Shown: positions 10,301 through 19,352, counted from the stretch's first letter. The stretch is DNA of 64,000 nt from Azospirillum soli (GCF_017876165.1 NZ_JAGINQ010000021.1:30674-94673); one strand, 5' to 3'. The notes: a model not told the origin generated them from the letters alone. Numbers and translations are program-made.

Positions 10301-12835
10301 ACGCTGATGAGCGTGGTCGGCAGGCACAAGTCCGCCGTGTCCTGGACGCGCCGCGTGGTGGACCTCGCCGCCGGCATCGACCACCAGAAGATGCCGCGGG
10401 CGATGTATTTCTGCCTGTATTTCGGCCGCCACTGGACCGAGCCGATGACCGCCGTGCGCACCGCCTTCATGGAGACCTACGACGGCTCCTTGGCGGTCGG
10501 TGACGGCGAGAGCGCCGGCTACGCGCTGTCCTCCTGGCTGCGGCTCGGCTGGCACATGGGCGTGGACCTGTCGCGGCTGGAGACCGAAGCCCAGGACGCG
10601 CAACGCCGCTTCGTGCGCATCGGCTCCAACTTCTATGGCCCGCAGGTCTCGGTGGTGTCGCAGATGGTGGAGAACCTGCGGCGCGGCGCGCCCGCCAAGG
10701 ACTTCGCCCGAGACTTCGCCCCTTGGCGCTTCACCGGCCAGCATGTGGACGAGGACAAGGTGCTGGCCGACTATCGGGCGTCGGGCAATTCCGTGTCCAC
10801 CAACGTCGTTCTGCTGCTGAAGCTTCAGGTCGCCCGGCTGTTCGGGCAGGTGGAGGAGTGCCGCGCCGTTCTGGAGGCGATGGCGCCGACCGCCAGGATC
10901 ATGAACGGCACCTACCAGCAGGCCATCCTGCTGTTCGAACGCGCGCTGGTGGACGGCATGGGGCCGCTGCCGACCCGCGCGGAACGGCGCAAGGCCGCCC
11001 AGCGCATCGCCCCGGCTGTCCGCTGGTTCCGCAAGGTCGCGGCCATTGGCCCGGCCAACCACCGCCACCGGCTGCTGCTGGTCGAAGCGGAATGGCTGCG
11101 CCTGCGCGATCGCCCGGCCGAGGCCGCCCAGACCTATGACCTCGCCATCACCGCCGCGCTGGAGGCCGGCTTCATCCAGGACGCCGCCACCGCCGCCGAG
11201 CGCGCCGCCGACTTCTTCGCGGAGCGAGGACGGGACGCGCTCGCGCGCTTCTACCGCACCCGCGCCCGCGACACCTATCGCCGGTGGGAGGCCTGGGCCA
11301 AGGTCGCGGAGATGGAGCGCCGCTTTCCCGAGATCGCCGCCGCCCCGGTGATGGTGCGCGGCACGGCCCAGACGGCATCGAGCACCGACCGCCTCACCGG
11401 CAACGCCCTGGACGTGGAGGCCGTGTTCAAGGCCGCCCAGGTCATCTCCGGCGAAATCCACCGCGAGGCGCTGCTGGAAAAGATGCTGCGCACCGTGTTC
11501 GAGGTGGCCGGCGCCCAGCGCGGCAATCTGCTGCTGACCGGGCCGGACGGCCAGCTTCTGCTGGCGGCGGAGGGCGACGCGACGACCGACCGCTTTGCGG
11601 CGCTGCCGGGCCTTCCCCTCGACGCGCCGGCCGAGAACGGAGGGGCTGGGGATGGGGGGCCGCGCCTGCCGGCCACCGTCGTCGCCTACGCCGCCCGCGT
11701 GCAGGAGCCGGTGGTGCTGTCCGACGCCGCCCGCGATCCGCGCTTTTCCGAGGACCCCTACATCAAGGCGCGCGGGCCGAAGTCCCTGCTGTGCCTGCCG
11801 CTGTCCCGCCAGGGGGCGCTGGTCGGCGTGCTCTATCTGGAGAACAACCTCGCCACCAACGCCTTCGTGGACCAGCGGCTGGAGGCGCCCCGGCTGCTGA
11901 CGGCGCAGATCGCCATTTCGCTGGAGAACGCGCGTCTGTACGACGAGCTGGCCGACTTCAGCCGCAGCCTGGAAGCCCAGGTCGCCGACCGCACCCGCGC
12001 GCTCAGCGAGCAATCGGAGGTGCTGCGCGGCACGCTGGACGAGGTGCGCGCCGCTCATGTCCAGCTTCAGGAAACCCAGGAACAGCTGGTCCAGGCGGAG
12101 AAGATGGCGGCGCTGGGCCAGTTGGTCGCCGGCGTGGCGCACGAGATCAACACGCCGCTGGGCGTGGCGCTGACCACCGCCTCCCACATCGCCGACGAGA
12201 CCGGGCGGATGCGCGATGCGGTCCGGGTCGGCAAGTTGAAGCGCTCCGACTTCGAAAACTACGCCGATGCGATGCAGGAGACCGCTGGGCTCCTCCTTTC
12301 CAACTTGGCCCGCGCCGCCGACCTCGTGCAGGGGTTCAAGCAGGTCGCTGCCGACCAGACCAGCGACGAACGCCGCCTCTTCACGCTGGACGACTGGATC
12401 GGCGATCTGGTCGCCAGCCTGCGCCCCATGTGGCACAAGCCCGGCCACACGCTGAGCGTGGCCTGTCCGGAGGGGATCCTTCTCGACAATTATCCAGGCG
12501 CGCTGGCGCAGATCCTGACGAACCTCGTCTCCAACTCCCTGGTGCACGGCTACGAGCCGGAGCGGGTCGGGCATCTGCGCATCGCCGTCAGTGAGCCGGA
12601 TCCGGGCAACGTGGAACTCGTCTACACCGACGATGGTCTGGGCATCGCCCCGGAAAACCTGCCCACCATCTTCGACCCCTTCTTCACCACCCGCCGAGCC
12701 CACGGCAGCACGGGGCTCGGCCTGCACATCGTGTACAACCTCGTGGTCCAGCGGCTCGGCGGCACCATCAAGGTGGGCAGTGCGCTTGGTTCCGGCGTGC
12801 GCTTCACCCTGCGTTTCCCCAAGGTGGCGCCGTAG
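7352..12835 (+). CDS. giant Ser/Thr kinase-ATPase-GAF-histidine kinase signalling protein
   Basis: An 1827-residue protein with four modules. An N-terminal protein-kinase fold has Lys64 in VVLK, HKD at 154-156, Asn161 and DFG at 175-177. A large P-loop ATPase (AAA_16/predicted-ATPase type) has Walker A GQPGIGKS ending near residue 362 and Walker B LVLFLDDLQWAD, followed by a long helical-repeat region. A GAF domain lies near 1360-1530. A histidine kinase follows, with the H-box VAGVAHEINTPLG (His1597), N-box NLVSNSLVHG and the G-boxes DDGLGIA and STGLGLHI. No membrane segments are evident, so it is probably cytoplasmic. TTG 7352 has an AAGGAG upstream; ATG 7427 would lose 25 residues. No response regulator is adjacent. 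Confidence 0.85.
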   Translation: MSRVTGISESRSGAAEPPAPNSELFMDVFVTASKYSVGEKLHHGALVSVYRGARVEDGLPVVLKRLERPRPNSSDVPRFRHEYALARALASHGIVEMLELYEGRDGPTLVMRDHGGKSLDRLLRDERPTLLESLRIAASAAAALGSVHARDVIHKDVTPANIVWNRATGVVELIDFGIAAELARETASAGAQVFEGTLAYIAPEQTGRMNRSIDWRADFYGLGATLYELLTGRVPFEGDDTLAVVHGHIARAPVPPHSLNPSIPQPVSALVLKLLAKDPEDRYQSAHGLLADLGACIAALEAGRPVPAFPLGSEDRSERFRIPERLYGREEQAARLLTAYERVCVGHAELLLVAGQPGIGKSALVHEVHKPMAAKRGHLVEGKFDQFNRSVPFAALIQAFDQLARRLLAEPEAVLEERRAALAQAVGGNGALITELIPAFALILGDQPAVPRLGPAESELRFQLTFQNFVMALATPDRPLVLFLDDLQWADRPSLDLLAKLVGDPEMRHLLVIGAYRDGEVPTGHPLNKAVEAVLVAGGAVETMTIGPLEAEAVCGLVAETLRVDEAEARPLAEICRTKTEGNPFFLAQFLLSLHQDGLIEFDRAAGAWRWDREAVSGHASTANVVELMVGKLQRLPEATQRALSVAACVGNRFDLNTLSVAADLPPATLVGALWPALREELVVPVDAAYRYMAQVSGDPSEDETARATLAAGYRFLHDRVQQAAYALIPEAERAATHRTIGRLMLARADAGTRHERLFDILGHINQGRALIEDAAERRSVARLNLEAARRANESAAFEPAVEYAETGIALLGEDGWASDYALALDLHEVALQAASVGSDYAKVDQLAGLVTRRARTPTDAARTQILHMSSLMARGDLVGAIDVGYAAARMLNIRLLKQRGPLGGVKLLLQGWWAMLRHDHFPPPPPKDAVLAHWTSEVLSVLLTAAFVAKRELWLPNAVRHIEAGLASGTPIELASAYTGWLTLMSVVGRHKSAVSWTRRVVDLAAGIDHQKMPRAMYFCLYFGRHWTEPMTAVRTAFMETYDGSLAVGDGESAGYALSSWLRLGWHMGVDLSRLETEAQDAQRRFVRIGSNFYGPQVSVVSQMVENLRRGAPAKDFARDFAPWRFTGQHVDEDKVLADYRASGNSVSTNVVLLLKLQVARLFGQVEECRAVLEAMAPTARIMNGTYQQAILLFERALVDGMGPLPTRAERRKAAQRIAPAVRWFRKVAAIGPANHRHRLLLVEAEWLRLRDRPAEAAQTYDLAITAALEAGFIQDAATAAERAADFFAERGRDALARFYRTRARDTYRRWEAWAKVAEMERRFPEIAAAPVMVRGTAQTASSTDRLTGNALDVEAVFKAAQVISGEIHREALLEKMLRTVFEVAGAQRGNLLLTGPDGQLLLAAEGDATTDRFAALPGLPLDAPAENGGAGDGGPRLPATVVAYAARVQEPVVLSDAARDPRFSEDPYIKARGPKSLLCLPLSRQGALVGVLYLENNLATNAFVDQRLEAPRLLTAQIAISLENARLYDELADFSRSLEAQVADRTRALSEQSEVLRGTLDEVRAAHVQLQETQEQLVQAEKMAALGQLVAGVAHEINTPLGVALTTASHIADETGRMRDAVRVGKLKRSDFENYADAMQETAGLLLSNLARAADLVQGFKQVAADQTSDERRLFTLDDWIGDLVASLRPMWHKPGHTLSVACPEGILLDNYPGALAQILTNLVSNSLVHGYEPERVGHLRIAVSEPDPGNVELVYTDDGLGIAPENLPTIFDPFFTTRRAHGSTGLGLHIVYNLVVQRLGGTIKVGSALGSGVRFTLRFPKVAP

Positions 12836-12936
12836 GAAAGCGGGCGCTGCCCTGGGGATAACATTGATCCTACCTAAAATATGTATACGAATGATGACAG
12901 AAGAGACGGATCAAGCCACCATAAGGTTGCTTTAAG

Positions 12937-12962
12937 CCTCGCCTGATATTGATAGGGCGAGG
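12937..12962 (+). terminator. weak hairpin between the giant kinase and the binding-protein gene
   Basis: CCTCGCC (12937-12943) pairs with GGCGAGG (12956-12962) around a 12-nt AT-rich loop. There is no T-tract, so it may only be an RNA hairpin or a protein site upstream of the next gene. The surrounding 12836-12995 is relatively AT-rich and probably contains the promoter of the next two-gene unit. Confidence 0.3.
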
Positions 12963-12995
12963 GCCAATCCGCCGGGGCGGAACAGGGGAAAGCGG

Positions 12996-14012
12996 GTGCG
13001 GGTGACACAGTCCGGCAAGCCAAAGGGTCGATGGGGGCGGACGGCCGTGGTCGTGAGCGTCATGGCTCTCGTGGCTTCGGCCGTCGCCGCCACCGGTCCG
13101 CAGGCCGACAGCCGGCGGATGAAGGTCGTCGGGGTCCTGACCAACGCCGAGGTGCCGCTGCCCGCCTTCGACGGCTTCCGCATGGGCATGGCCCGGCTGG
13201 GCTGGGAGCAGGGGCGGGACGTCACCTACGTCTTCCGCGGCGTCATCGCCAAGGACGAGGCTCTGGCTGCCGAGGCCCACCGTCTGGTGGAGCAGAAGGC
13301 CGACCTGATCCTGGCGCTGACCACCAAGGCCGCCCTCGCCGCCATCTCCGCCGGGCAGGGTACGCCGGACCCGGTGCCGGTGCTGTTCGCCCCGGCCAGC
13401 AACCCGGTGCAGACCGGGCTGGCGAAGTCGCTGCGCGAACCGGGCGGCGTGGCCACCGGCGTGACCTTCGGCAGCCAGGAGGCGCGGCGTCTGGCCTGGC
13501 TGACGCGCATCGTGCCGGACCTGACCTCCGTCTACGTGCCGTACAACCACGACGACGCCAGCCCCCGCGCCAGCCTTCCCATTCTGGAGGAGGCCGCGCG
13601 CAAGCTGGGCATCACGCTGGTCGTCGAACCGGTGGACGGCTGGGAGGGCATGCAGGAGGCTATGGCGCGGCTTCCCATGGACACGCGGGCGATGCTGGTA
13701 ACGCCGGATCCCGTCCTGGCTTCGCACGCCCGCGAGCTTGCCCGCTTCGCCATCGACCGGGGCATCGCGCTGACCATGCCGCACCAGGGCGGGGTGGAGC
13801 AGGGAGCGCTGATGTCCTACGGCTTCGAAGGAAGGGACGTGGGCATGCAGGCGGCGAACCAGGGCGCCCTGATCCTGAGCGGCATGTCCCCCGCCGACCT
13901 GCCGATCGAATTTGCGGAGTTTTCCCTGTCCATCAATCTCGCCACGGCGAGCCGCCTTGGCATCACCATTCCCCGCGCCATCCTGCGGCAGGCCCGCGTG
14001 GTAATGCCATGA
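12996..14012 (+). CDS. periplasmic ABC-type substrate-binding protein (ABC_sub_bind family), probable sensor partner
   Basis: A 338-residue exported protein of the TrpX/ABC_sub_bind family: after a positively charged start and hydrophobic stretch (VVVSVMALVASAVAA) the mature part opens KVVGVLTNAEVP and contains the two-lobed layout with TTKAALAAI and FAPASNPVQTG. No permease or ATPase follows. Instead the stop overlaps the start of a hybrid sensor kinase by 4 bp (ATGA). This arrangement, known for binding-protein-linked kinases, suggests it presents a ligand to the periplasmic domain of that kinase. Start is GTG 12996 with a purine-rich AGGGGAAAG before it. The ligand is unknown. Confidence 0.75.
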   Translation: MRVTQSGKPKGRWGRTAVVVSVMALVASAVAATGPQADSRRMKVVGVLTNAEVPLPAFDGFRMGMARLGWEQGRDVTYVFRGVIAKDEALAAEAHRLVEQKADLILALTTKAALAAISAGQGTPDPVPVLFAPASNPVQTGLAKSLREPGGVATGVTFGSQEARRLAWLTRIVPDLTSVYVPYNHDDASPRASLPILEEAARKLGITLVVEPVDGWEGMQEAMARLPMDTRAMLVTPDPVLASHARELARFAIDRGIALTMPHQGGVEQGALMSYGFEGRDVGMQAANQGALILSGMSPADLPIEFAEFSLSINLATASRLGITIPRAILRQARVVMP

Positions 14013-16732
14013 CCGACGCGGTCAGCAGCCGCGCGCGCCGTCCCGCCCGGCCCCCCACCCGCCGCAGCATCCGGCGCCGGCTGACCACCGCCTTTTTCGG
14101 GCTGGCGGCCGGGCCGCTGGTGGCGCTCGGCGTGGTCCTGCTGCCCTACAGCTATCAGACGCGGCTGGCCACCTCGCTTGCGATGCAAGAGGAGACGGCG
14201 CGGCGGGTCATGCTGGACGTGACCGGACTGTTCCGGGAGACGGAGCAGTCGATGCGCGCGGCCATTGGCGAGATCAAGACCGCCGGCTACGAGGGCGCGG
14301 CGCTCGACCTGCGCCTCGACGCGCTGATCGCGGAGGCCCACCGCTTCTCCGAAGTGTCTCTGGTCGATCAGGCCGGCCGCGAGATCGCGCGCGCCGACTT
14401 CGACAGCATCGTGATGTCGGACGACCTGGGCAGTCTAGCGGAGATTCCCGCGGTGACCAAGGCGCTCGCCTCCGGCGCCGTCGTCTACGGGCCGGCGGAG
14501 TACGACCCGGCAACCGGGGAGCCATCCATGCTCGTCGCGCTGCCGTCGATCGCCGACGACCAGCACTCCCTGGACGGCGCGCTCGTCGCGCGCATGCGCA
14601 TCAAGCCGATCTGGCACCTCGTCGCCCAGGCCTGGACTGAGCAAGGATTGCGCGCTTACGTCGTGGATTCGGCGGGCCGCGTGATCGCCCATCGCAACCC
14701 GTCGGCCGTGCTGAAGGGCATGACCGTCCCGCAGCCCTTGGAGGTCGGGATGGTTACCGGCCTCGACGGGGGGTGGGTGGCGCGCGCCGCCGTGCGCCGG
14801 CTGGTCGGCGCGCAGGCGCTGACCGCCGTCGTGGAGGTTCCCGCCGCCCAGGCACTGGAGCCGACGATCCGCATCCTGGCCGTGATGCTGGTCCTGCTGC
14901 TGTCGGGCGTCGTGCTGGCCGGCGTGATGGTCCACCGCGCGCGCCGCACGATCACCCAGCCGCTCGGCGCGCTCGCCGACACGGCGCGGGCCATCGCCGG
15001 CGGCGACCTGACGCGTCAGGCCGACGAGCGGCGGAACGACGAAATGGGCGACCTGGCCCGCGCCTTCAACGCGATGACCGCGCGCCTGCACGGCCTGATC
15101 GACGCCCTTCAGCAGGAGGTGTCCACCCGCCAGCAGGCGGAAGCGGCGCTGCGCGACCTGAACGAGGGGCTGGAGGAGCGCGTGGCCCGGCGCACCGCCG
15201 AGGCGGAAGCCAGCGAGCGGCACACCCGCGCCATCATGGACACCGTGTTCGAAGGCATCATGGTGCTGGACGAGGCCGGGACCATCCGCGCCATCAACCC
15301 GGCCGCCGAGCGCATCTTCGGCATGACCGCCGCCGAGGCCGTCGGCAGTTCCATCGACGCGCTGATGCCGTCGGACGAGGCCGGGTCACACGACGCCTAT
15401 GTCGCGGAGTACGTCCGCACCGGCGTGACGCGCGTCATCGGCCGCAGCCGGGAGGTGATGGCGCGGCGGCGCGACGGAACCCTGTTTCCGATGGATCTCG
15501 CCGTGTCGGAACTGGTCACCGACGAGGGCCGGCTGTTCATCGGCAGCCTGCGCGACATCAGCGCGCGCAAGGAAATCGAACGGCAGCTCATCGAGGCCAA
15601 GGAACTGGCCGAGCGCGCCAACCGCGCAAAGTCCGAATTCCTGTCGGGCATGAGCCATGAACTGCGCACGCCGCTGAACGCCATCCTCGGCTTCGCCCAA
15701 CTGCTGGAGCGCAGCGCGGGCACGGGCCTGCCACCCAAGCAGGCCGATTACGTCCGCATCATCCTGAACGCCGGGCAGCATCTGCTGGCGCTGATCGAGG
15801 ACGTGCTGGATCTGGCGCGCATCGAGGCGGGGCGCGTGACCCTGACCATCGAGGACATTCCCCTGCGCGACATCGTCCTGGAGGCGCTGGACATCGTCGC
15901 CCCGGCCGCCGAGACGGCGGGCATCGTGATGATCGACGACACGGCCGGAGCCTCCGCTCCGCCAACCGTGCGCGGCGACCGGCGGCGGATCCGGCAGGCG
16001 CTCGTCAATCTGTTGTCCAACGCGGTCAAGTACAACCGTCCTGACGGATCCGTCACCATCTCGATCGACGTTTCCGAACCCTCCTGGCCGCGCCTCGTCG
16101 TCCGCGACACCGGGCGCGGCATCCCGCAGGATCGCCTGTCGGAGCTGTTCCAGCCCTTCAACCGCCTGAGCGCCGAGCATCGCGGCATCGAGGGCACGGG
16201 CATCGGCCTCGCCATCACCCGCAAGCTCGTGGAGCTGATGGGCGGCACCATCGGCCTGTCGAGCGTGGAGGGGGAGGGCTCGACCTTCTGGTTCTCCCTG
16301 CCCTCCGCCGGCCCGTCCGATGCGCCGTCCCCGCAGGCTGCTTCCACGGCCGACCGGACCATTCCGCCCTGCACGATTCTTTACGTCGAGGACAACGACG
16401 CCAACCGCCGGCTGATCGAGGAGTATCTCACCGGCCATGACGGCGTGAGCCTGCTGACCGCCGGGAGCGGTGCGGACGGCTTGGCGCTGGCCGGGATGGT
16501 GGACCCGGATCTGGTCCTGCTCGACATCAACCTGCCGGACGCCTCGGGCTTCGAGCTGGTGGGGCGGTTTAAGGTCCGCGCCGACGGATCGGCCCGACCG
16601 GTGCTGGCGCTGAGCGCCGATGCCTTCTCGCACGAGGTCGCGCGGGCCGAGGAGGCCGGCTTTGCCGGCTACCTCACCAAGCCGCTCGACCTCGACCGGC
16701 TGGCCGAGACGCTGCGCCGGCTGGCCCCTTAA
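14009..16732 (+). CDS. hybrid sensor histidine kinase/response regulator (HAMP-PAS-HisKA-REC)
   Basis: A 907-residue membrane sensor. TM1 is at about 26-48, a periplasmic domain of roughly 240 residues follows, TM2 lies near 286-310, then HAMP (about 312-363), a coiled coil, PAS (about 405-520), HisKA with MSHELRTPLNAIL (His550), HATPase with the G-boxes RDTGRGIP and GTGIGLAI, and a C-terminal receiver with phospho-acceptor Asp839 in LLDINLPD and the conserved Lys in GYLTKPLD. Its ATG overlaps the binding-protein gene by 4 bp, so the two are translated together. No DNA-binding output is present, so the signal must pass on to another protein. The stop codon overlaps the convergent GNAT gene by 4 bp. 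Confidence 0.9.
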   Translation: MTDAVSSRARRPARPPTRRSIRRRLTTAFFGLAAGPLVALGVVLLPYSYQTRLATSLAMQEETARRVMLDVTGLFRETEQSMRAAIGEIKTAGYEGAALDLRLDALIAEAHRFSEVSLVDQAGREIARADFDSIVMSDDLGSLAEIPAVTKALASGAVVYGPAEYDPATGEPSMLVALPSIADDQHSLDGALVARMRIKPIWHLVAQAWTEQGLRAYVVDSAGRVIAHRNPSAVLKGMTVPQPLEVGMVTGLDGGWVARAAVRRLVGAQALTAVVEVPAAQALEPTIRILAVMLVLLLSGVVLAGVMVHRARRTITQPLGALADTARAIAGGDLTRQADERRNDEMGDLARAFNAMTARLHGLIDALQQEVSTRQQAEAALRDLNEGLEERVARRTAEAEASERHTRAIMDTVFEGIMVLDEAGTIRAINPAAERIFGMTAAEAVGSSIDALMPSDEAGSHDAYVAEYVRTGVTRVIGRSREVMARRRDGTLFPMDLAVSELVTDEGRLFIGSLRDISARKEIERQLIEAKELAERANRAKSEFLSGMSHELRTPLNAILGFAQLLERSAGTGLPPKQADYVRIILNAGQHLLALIEDVLDLARIEAGRVTLTIEDIPLRDIVLEALDIVAPAAETAGIVMIDDTAGASAPPTVRGDRRRIRQALVNLLSNAVKYNRPDGSVTISIDVSEPSWPRLVVRDTGRGIPQDRLSELFQPFNRLSAEHRGIEGTGIGLAITRKLVELMGGTIGLSSVEGEGSTFWFSLPSAGPSDAPSPQAASTADRTIPPCTILYVEDNDANRRLIEEYLTGHDGVSLLTAGSGADGLALAGMVDPDLVLLDINLPDASGFELVGRFKVRADGSARPVLALSADAFSHEVARAEEAGFAGYLTKPLDLDRLAETLRRLAP

Positions 16733-17253
16733 GAAAGCAGTTTGCGGTACTGCACGAACCCCGATCGGTCGGCGATGCGGTCGTACAGCTTCATGGCGTC
16801 GGTGTTGGTCTCGTGCGTCAGCCAGTGCACGCGCGAGCAGCCGGCGGCTTTGGCGGTGTCGTAGACATACTCGATCAGCGTCCGCCCCAGGCCGCCGCCC
16901 CGCCGCCCCTCGGCGACGAACAGATCCTGCAGATAGCAGTAGTCGCCGACCGTCCAGCAGGAGCGGTGGTATATCCAGTGCACCAGCCCCACCGCCTTGT
17001 CCCCGTCGAACGCCAGCGCGCCGAACATTGGTTCGCCGGGATTGAGGAAGCGGTTCCAGGTGACCCGCGTCGTCTCCTCCGGGATGTCCGTCTTATAGAA
17101 GGCCTGATAGCCGTGCCACAGCGGCAGCCACGTTTCATAGTCGGCGGCCTCCAGCGGGCGCACGCGGATGGCGGAGGGCGTGGTGGACGGGGGTGTCGCC
17201 AAAGGGATTCTCCTGGGGGTGTCGGGTGGGGTGTCGGACGGCAAGTCCCCCAT
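16729..17253 (-). CDS. GNAT-family N-acetyltransferase
   Basis: A 174-residue acetyltransferase using acetyl-CoA: the pyrophosphate-binding turn reads RRGGGLGRTL, preceded by the beta-strand YLQDLFVAEG and followed by VHWLTHETNTDAMKLYDR, which is typical of the GNAT core acting on small amines or amino acids. I choose ATG 17253, with AAGAAGGG a few bases upstream, over ATG 17316, which adds 21 basic residues with no such site. The gene converges on the sensor kinase and their last codons overlap by 4 bp. Substrate unknown. Confidence 0.8.
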   Translation of the reverse strand: MGDLPSDTPPDTPRRIPLATPPSTTPSAIRVRPLEAADYETWLPLWHGYQAFYKTDIPEETTRVTWNRFLNPGEPMFGALAFDGDKAVGLVHWIYHRSCWTVGDYCYLQDLFVAEGRRGGGLGRTLIEYVYDTAKAAGCSRVHWLTHETNTDAMKLYDRIADRSGFVQYRKLLS

Positions 17254-17839
17254 CACAGCCCTTCTTCCCGGCAAGGGAAAGGGGGATTTTCGACGTTGGT
17301 GCAAAACACGGTGCATCGACGGCTTTCGCCCTGAGGCGTTGGCGTCAGGCGATTTTCCGGGAGATGGGCATGCCGCGGGCGGTCATTGGTTGACGATGGC
17401 GCGGGAGGGCCGGGTCCGGCAGGCCGAGCGCGTCCAACTTGCTATCGTCCGGGCGCGCCGCGCCATCTTCCCCCTTCAGCTTTGTTACCGCGTTCTTGAG
17501 CATGCTGGAACATCGGAGCGCAGTTGAAGCACCGGCGGGCCGCCCGGCCTCTGGTTGGGGCTGTAGGCCCTCAGATGCAGCCGAAGTGAGAGCGGGGTGT
17601 TGCCGGTATCCGCAGAAAAGGCGGCTTCCGTTTTGGCCGTCAGTGCCTCCAGGAATGTTCCAAAAACATCATGGCTATCAATGAATTAGGCAACGGACAC
17701 CAGAGGAGTCTCGGCCTGCAGGTGTCCCAAGCAGCCCAATGTCAGCACGTGGTGGATGGTTATCCCCAACCCGTAGTGGGCATCGGTCTATTGCCGTCTC
17801 AAAAACAGAGTTTTGACGGCCTCGCGGAGGCAATCGTCA
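17254..17839. other. intergenic region with no convincing gene
   Basis: I see no frame here with coding character: the available frames are short, arginine/proline-rich and lack ribosome sites. A hairpin at 17793-17820 (GCCGTC plus CAAAA against TTTTG plus GACGGC, one bulged T) sits at the downstream edge of the decayed transposase and may be a remnant of the element's end or its terminator. The region looks like sequence debris left by the insertion element. Confidence 0.5.
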
Positions 17840-18332
17840 GGTTTCCTCTGCCGGAGAATGCGCGGTCCGGGCGCTGCCGGTCCCCGCCCACGGACGTGAG
17901 AATGCTGGCCGGGCTGCCAAGACATCGAACACATCGAGGTTCTTCCACGCGAACGTCAGATCGACCGGGATGCCGACGGGCCAATCGACGGCAACCCTCC
18001 AGGTTTCGGCATCGCGGTTCTTCTGCTTGCGCTCGCAGGTCTTCTTGTCGGCGTCGTATCCGCTCACGCCCGGCCCGCCCGCGGTCGAGCATCACCGCCA
18101 AGTCATGGATGATGCGGCACCGCAGCCGGCGCACCAAGCGGCGGAACCACCAGTACACCGTCTGCCAGGGCGGGACGTTGCTCGGCAGCATGCGCCAGCC
18201 GCGGCCTGTGCGCGCCAAGTCGCGGATCGCCTTGATCACGTCACGCAACTCGATGCTCCGCTGCCGGCCCTGCTTGGCCAGCCGCGGCAACAGCGGCTCA
18301 ATGACCGCCCGCTCAGCGTCGCTGACGCCCAT
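17840..18332 (-). pseudogene. decayed IS5-family transposase
   Basis: The first about 85 codons from ATG 18332 read as the N-terminus of an IS5/IS427-type transposase: ERAVIEPLLPRL, ELRDVIKAIRDLARTGRGWRMLP and WQTVYWWFRRLVRR. The frame is then lost; another frame on the same strand resumes with GYDADKKTCERKQKNRDAET, the segment that normally follows the first catalytic Asp. The piece in between (including the DDE Asp region) is missing and the C-terminal catalytic half is absent. So the gene has both an internal deletion with frameshift and a 3' truncation. I could not identify terminal inverted repeats. Confidence 0.8.
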
Positions 18333-18429
18333 CGGGCATCAATAAGCGGCACGCATGTGTTCAATATTAACAATTGATTATTCGTTTGCCCTTTGATGAA
18401 TGAAAATGCCCTCATCGAAAGGGGGCATC

Positions 18430-19314
18430 ATGACTTACCAAACTGCGATTTCCACACCGGCGCACTCGCGCCTTCTGCTTCCGCTTTCTTTCATTATTCT
18501 CTGGAGTTCCGGGTACATCGGGGGGGCGATCGGGCTTCATTACGCCGAGCCCTTCACGATGACGTTCCTGCGCTTTGGGACAGCCGGCATTCTGCTGCTC
18601 ATCATCGCCCTGGCTATGGGGGCGCCCTGGCCCGAAAGTTGGACCAAGGTGGGACACATCGCGGTGGTCGGCTTCTTCATGCAGGCCACCCAGTTCGGCG
18701 GTCTCTATTCCGGCATGAACAACGGCGTGTCGGCGGGCGTATCGGCGCTGATCGTCGGCATGATGCCGATCTTCACCGCCATTGGGGCAGGCTGGCTGCT
18801 GCGCGAGAAGGTGTCCTGGCCGCAATGGTGCGGGCTGCTTCTGGGCCTTGGCGGCCTTGCCATCGTGGTCAGCCCGCGCATCACGGCCGGCGGCGACATG
18901 GCCGGCTATCTGCTGGTGGGCGTCGCGCTGTTCGGCATCACCGCCGGCACGCTCTACCAGAAGAAGTTCTGCGGCGGCATGGATCTGCGCACCGGCGGCT
19001 TCATACAGATGATGGTGGGCTCAACGGTCATGCTCATCCTGGCCACCCAGACGGAGACCATGCAGATCCGCTGGACCGGGGAATTCGTCGCCTCGGTCGG
19101 CTGGCTTGCCCTGATGAACTCCATCGGCGCCATCAGTCTTCTTTACGTGATGATCCACCGTGGCGAGGCAACCCGCGTCGCCAGTCTCTTCTACCTCATC
19201 CCGCCGGTTACCGCCGTGATGGCCTCGGTGATGCTGGCCGAACTGCCCAACCTCTACACCGTCGTCGGTCTCTCGCTGGCCGCCTGCGGCGTCTATCTCA
19301 GCAACCAAAAGTAA
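18430..19314 (+). CDS. DMT-superfamily (EamA) inner-membrane transporter
   Basis: A 294-residue protein with ten hydrophobic segments arranged as two EamA repeats (about 15-145 and 155-290); FIILWSSGYIGG and EPFTMTFLRF at the start of repeat 1 are typical. Such proteins usually export amino acids or related metabolites. ATG 18430 follows AAAGGGGG at proper spacing; an upstream in-frame ATG at 18400 is less likely. The upstream 18346-18429 is AT-rich and presumably the promoter. A cupin gene follows after 38 bp, then a CoA-transferase gene, which may be one unit bounded by the transposase remnant and the terminator at 21414. Confidence 0.85.
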   Translation: MTYQTAISTPAHSRLLLPLSFIILWSSGYIGGAIGLHYAEPFTMTFLRFGTAGILLLIIALAMGAPWPESWTKVGHIAVVGFFMQATQFGGLYSGMNNGVSAGVSALIVGMMPIFTAIGAGWLLREKVSWPQWCGLLLGLGGLAIVVSPRITAGGDMAGYLLVGVALFGITAGTLYQKKFCGGMDLRTGGFIQMMVGSTVMLILATQTETMQIRWTGEFVASVGWLALMNSIGAISLLYVMIHRGEATRVASLFYLIPPVTAVMASVMLAELPNLYTVVGLSLAACGVYLSNQK

Positions 19315-19352
19315 CGACGGCAAACAACGTTCAAAGGAAGGGAGTGCTCAAG

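Noticed and set aside
9383..12727. Minus-strand frame of 1114 codons opposite the giant kinase gene
   Set aside because: High-GC antisense frame with His/Arg/Gly-rich nonsense; the plus strand has all domain motifs.
18393..19352. Single long frame linking the DMT gene region to the cupin
   Set aside because: The first part is out of frame with the DMT gene and lacks hydrophobic segments; the cupin has its own ATG with a ribosome site at 19353.
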